Below, one piece after another: positions 32,927 through 35,737 of a stretch of DNA of 35,737 nucleotides. Below the pieces are notes generated by a model. The model was not told where the DNA came from. It saw nothing but the letters and a program-made list of their open reading frames with translations, and searched no databases. The position numbers were made by a program, and so were the translations under genes. The stretch lies in contig CAYUHZ010000005.1 of the NCBI GenBank assembly GCA_964444625.1, positions 1 through 35,737 of the forward strand, in the 5' to 3' direction. Each line of letters begins with the position of its first letter. The stretch's first letter is position 1. This stretch comes from CAYUHZ01 sp964444625. Its GTDB lineage: Bacteria > Patescibacteriota > Patescibacteriia > Patescibacteriales > GWC2-42-12.

Positions 32927-34339
32927 ATGAAAACGTCAAAAAAAATGCCGTTAGTGGTGATCTTTGGACGTACCAACGTCGGCAAATCGACGCTTTTTAA
33001 TTGTCTGACCGAAAAAAAACAAGCCCTGACGGCTGATGTTGAGGGCACTACCAGAGACAGCAATCTCGGCAAAGTCAGCTGGCAATACCGAGAATTCGAG
33101 CTGGTTGATACCGGCGGCATTATCGACTTGAAATTCTTAACCGGACAAAACAAAAAAACCGATGATATTGAAAGCAAGGTTCAACTCCAAGCCAAAAATT
33201 TATTGAAACAAGCGGATTTGGTTATTTTTACCGTAGATGCCAAGGCCGGACTATTGCCCCAAGACAAACAGATGGCTTTGCTGGTCAAAAAAATCGTTGC
33301 TCCGGAAAAAATAATATTGTTAACCAACAAATCGGATAATACCAAGCTAAGGCAAAAAGCCAACGAGTTCTATCAACTCGGTCTGGGTGAGCCGATTGCC
33401 GCTTCTGCGGCCAATGGCTCTGGCACCGGCGATCTATTGGACGAAGCGATAGCTCGTTTGTTCAAAGGAGAAAAGCCAACCGGAGAAAAAACCGACCAGG
33501 ACAATGAGCCAATGCCGCTTGAAGAAAAACCAATAAAAATCTGCTTGGTCGGCAAGCCAAATGTCGGGAAATCAAGCTTGATAAACTCCATTCTTGGTTA
33601 TCAACGGGTGATCGTCAGCCCGGTACCGCATACCACTCGCGAACCGCAAAACACCAGAATCGCCTACCAAAACCAGCCACTAACGCTGATTGATACAGCC
33701 GGTATCAGCCGCAAAGGAACCAAGACCAAGGGCTTGGAAAAATACGGCATTGAAAAATCGTTGGCGGCGATAAAAAAATCCGACCTTGCCTTCTTGGTGC
33801 TTGACGTCAGCCAGACCATTGACCACCAAGATGTCAATTTGGCTAAGGAAATCATTGAAGCGAAAAAAAGCCTCTTAATCATCGCCAATAAATGGGATTT
33901 GGTACAAGAAAAAAATACAAAAAAATTTACCGATTATATCCACGGCAAAATCCCTTTTGTTCGCTTCGCTCCGATCCAGTTTGTCTCAGCGTTGACCAAG
34001 AGCAAAATCGACAAGGTGCTAGCGCTGGTTCCGCAAATTATGGCGGCAAAAAAAATTCGTCTGACCGACTCGCAACTGGATAAATTTTTGAATAAAATCG
34101 TCAAGCTTCACCGCCCGGCCAAGGGCAAAGGCGCGAAATATCCTCGTATTTATGAAATCAAACAGCTGGAAACAGACTATCCCGCCTTTGCTTTGCGCAT
34201 CGGCTCCAAGGAAGATTTACATTTTTCCTATGTCCGCTTCGTGGAAAACCGCCTAAGGGAACAATTCGGCTTTCTCGGCTCCCCCATCACCATTAATGTC
34301 ACCAAGGGCAGGAATGCGCATGGGAGTCACAACCGTTAA
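32927..34339 (+). CDS. der: Ribosome-assembly GTPase Der (EngA), 470 aa
   Basis: Der carries two tandem GTPase domains and acts in 50S subunit maturation. The first has VIFGRTNVGKSTLFN, DTGG and TNKSD; the second has LVGKPNVGKSSLINS, DTAGISRKG and ANKWDLV. The C-terminal KH-like domain (about 380-470) ends GSPITINVTKGRN. Length is typical. The start lies two bases after the LCP stop, consistent with translational coupling. A hairpin after the stop separates it from the convergent peptidase gene. Confidence 0.97.
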   Translation: MKTSKKMPLVVIFGRTNVGKSTLFNCLTEKKQALTADVEGTTRDSNLGKVSWQYREFELVDTGGIIDLKFLTGQNKKTDDIESKVQLQAKNLLKQADLVIFTVDAKAGLLPQDKQMALLVKKIVAPEKIILLTNKSDNTKLRQKANEFYQLGLGEPIAASAANGSGTGDLLDEAIARLFKGEKPTGEKTDQDNEPMPLEEKPIKICLVGKPNVGKSSLINSILGYQRVIVSPVPHTTREPQNTRIAYQNQPLTLIDTAGISRKGTKTKGLEKYGIEKSLAAIKKSDLAFLVLDVSQTIDHQDVNLAKEIIEAKKSLLIIANKWDLVQEKNTKKFTDYIHGKIPFVRFAPIQFVSALTKSKIDKVLALVPQIMAAKKIRLTDSQLDKFLNKIVKLHRPAKGKGAKYPRIYEIKQLETDYPAFALRIGSKEDLHFSYVRFVENRLREQFGFLGSPITINVTKGRNAHGSHNR

Positions 34340-34380
34340 TTTTCAAATCATAATTTTCAATTTTCAATAAAATGTATAAA

Positions 34381-34405
34381 AAAATTGAGAATAAATCTCA
34401 TTTTT
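34381..34405. terminator. Probable bidirectional terminator between der and the S66 gene
   Basis: AAAATTGAGA-ataaa-TCTCATTTTT gives a short TGAGA/TCTCA stem flanked by A- and T-runs, so it can act in both directions between convergent genes. Confidence 0.45.
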
Positions 34406-34426
34406 CAAACTACAAAAACCTACAGC

Positions 34427-35404
34427 TTAATGCTCTATAACTTCTATCTTAATATGTTTATCGTCAGATTCTAATCTGGCCATTCCTCCGATTGGAAAAG
34501 TAAGATATGGAGAAGTGTGTCCAAAATCGACATTAGCTATGACTGAAATATTATTTAATTCTTTTTTGGTTTTGACTATTTTAATTATTTTTTCATTAGT
34601 CATTTCGCTTGCTTTTTGGAAACGCCCGATGACAATACCTTTCACCTCGGAAAATCCAGGCTGATGGATGAGCGACTGCAGATCACGATCAAAAATTTTA
34701 TCATTACTTTCCTCGTCATCTTCCAAGAAAAGGATGGTGTTGTTAATATCGGGAAAATATTCTGTTCCCTGCAGTAAATTAAAAGTCCCGAGATTGCCGC
34801 CTATTATTCTTCCTTCCGCGCTCCCCTTGTTTATCAATAAATATCCTTCATTCTTAATAAAACATCTAGTCTCCTGATCCAAGAACCAAGCATCATCGCT
34901 CCATTCCTCAGAAGGGATGATTTCGTATGTTTGTGACTCCATTAAGCATTTTTTGAAATATTCAATAGTATATTCCATCCCATGCAACATGCCGAAAGTT
35001 GAAAAATGCGGACCGGAATATGTAACTAAGCCAGTTTTGGAATAGATGGCATTTTCCAGCGCGGTAATATCGGAATATCCGCATAGAATTTTTGGATTTG
35101 CCTTGACAAGACTATAATCCAAGTATCGTAGAATTTGATTTACATTAAACCCGCCAATTGCGGTTATAATCCCTTTCACGTTTTTATCTGAAAAAGCTTC
35201 ATGCAAATCTTCGACTCTTGACTGAATAGACGATGATAAAAACTCATCCTTTTCTTCACCGTTTTTCGAATAAGTCAATTTTAAACCAATTTCCCTGAAC
35301 TTTTTTTCAGTGATTTCCCTTACTGCCCGAGAAATTATTCCCAAACTTTGGGACGGAGAAACAACCCTTACTTCGTCGCCTGAATTTAATTTTTGTGGAA
35401 TCAT
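34427..35404 (-). CDS. S66-family serine peptidase (LD-carboxypeptidase/MccF-like), 325 aa
   Basis: S66 enzymes cleave amide bonds, either tetrapeptide ends of peptidoglycan (LdcA) or peptide-nucleotide antibiotics such as microcin C (MccF). The opening PQKLNSGDEVRVVSPSQS is diagnostic. The nucleophile serine is in LCGYSDITALENAIY, after GIITAIGGFNVNQILRYLDY. The C-terminal half has the catalytic acidic/His part (GRIIGGNLGTFNLL, LFLEDDEESN, DFGHTSPYLTFPIGG). Details of the core look closer to MccF-like proteins than to LdcA, so self-resistance or scavenging is possible besides wall recycling. The frame opens further to 35485, but a weak promoter at 35433-35462 favours the ATG at 35404. Confidence 0.88.
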   Translation of the reverse strand: MIPQKLNSGDEVRVVSPSQSLGIISRAVREITEKKFREIGLKLTYSKNGEEKDEFLSSSIQSRVEDLHEAFSDKNVKGIITAIGGFNVNQILRYLDYSLVKANPKILCGYSDITALENAIYSKTGLVTYSGPHFSTFGMLHGMEYTIEYFKKCLMESQTYEIIPSEEWSDDAWFLDQETRCFIKNEGYLLINKGSAEGRIIGGNLGTFNLLQGTEYFPDINNTILFLEDDEESNDKIFDRDLQSLIHQPGFSEVKGIVIGRFQKASEMTNEKIIKIVKTKKELNNISVIANVDFGHTSPYLTFPIGGMARLESDDKHIKIEVIEH

Positions 35405-35432
35405 ATTTTTAATAAAATTATTCTTAATAACT

Positions 35433-35462
35433 ATCATACCAAATAGCCTAATAAAACGCCAA
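35433..35462 (-). promoter_or_regulatory. Possible promoter of the S66 peptidase gene
   Basis: Minus-strand TTGGCG (35462-35457), 18-base spacer, TATGAT (35438-35433), about 30 bases before ATG 35404. Both boxes deviate from consensus. Confidence 0.35.
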
Positions 35463-35485
35463 TTTTCGTTTTCTTCATTGAGCAT

Positions 35486-35737
35486 CTTGAATAAAAAAAA
35501 CCATTTTAAATCACCAACGGTCGAAGTCTGAGTTAGAGTGTCTGGGTTAGAACCATTACTAATAAAACGAGATATATAAGCATCGCAAAAGCCAATTAAT
35601 GGCCCCGAAGTTTTTACAATTATGGTGGCTTGATAATTTTATTTTCTCTAAATTGACTATCCTGACTCACCGTGGTATTTTTAAAATACCGATAAAAGAA
35701 GTCAAGTCTACCCGATAAGCCCATATTAATTGAATAA
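35486..35737. other. Window edge, no firm gene
   Basis: The minus frame of the S66 gene stays open back to about 35637 with protein-like residues (GFCDAYISRFISNGSNPD) but no start codon, so it may be a gene remnant or chance. A perfect hairpin GGTATTTT-t-AAAATACC lies at 35674-35690. Confidence 0.35.

Noticed and set aside
35486..35640. Longer N-terminus of the S66 peptidase or a separate upstream gene
   Set aside because: The frame is open and protein-like but has no start codon, and family similarity begins at ATG 35404.

Overview
The window looks like a chromosomal segment of a Candidate Phyla Radiation (Patescibacteria, Parcubacteria-like) bacterium. This is inferred from gene content: two secreted giants that start with a T4SS-pilin-like membrane module and continue into Ig-like domains, membrane-anchored Ca-binding (thrombospondin type 3-like) proteins, a small YhbQ-like GIY-YIG gene, a RelA/SpoT protein lacking the ACT domain, and sparse Shine-Dalgarno sequences with very short leaders. 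UGA ends intact genes here (ftsZ, ybeY), so the normal bacterial code applies. No rRNA, tRNA or CRISPR array was found.

Region 1 (1-3619) is accessory. A GC-richer minus-strand cluster (a partial gene, an unknown 166-aa protein, a small two-helix membrane protein and a LysM-like secreted protein) is followed by long non-coding DNA. That DNA carries a GIY-YIG nuclease gene enclosed in 20-bp inverted repeats and two short elements with related ends but no gene. A strong minus promoter (3387-3415) points into a structured, apparently non-coding segment.

Region 2 (3620-12462) is an AT-rich island. It holds a TrmB-type regulator, a convergent 1195-aa protein of unknown function with a C-terminal GNAT-like domain, a PHP-plus-SMC-like-ATPase gene (TrlF-type architecture) broken by one frameshift, and an AAA/DUF4143 ATPase with its own promoter. 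A nucleic-acid or phage-defence role is plausible but unproven.

Region 3 (12563-19671) is the division and envelope block, all on the minus strand. It holds ftsA, ftsZ and a decayed gene coupled to ftsZ, then dgkA, ybeY and two tandem Ca-binding membrane proteins now separated by a degenerate insertion sequence with an 8-bp target duplication. The upstream member of that pair carries a frameshift.

Region 4 (19718-26743) encodes the two T4SS-pilin-like/Ig-like surface proteins (1721 and 582 aa). Region 5 (26857-35404) is housekeeping: relA/spoT, yqeY, rpsU, hisS, lepB, an LCP-family gene, der and an S66 peptidase. A 131-bp hairpin-rich repeat occurs twice with one mismatch, upstream of ftsZ and directly abutting the hisS start codon.
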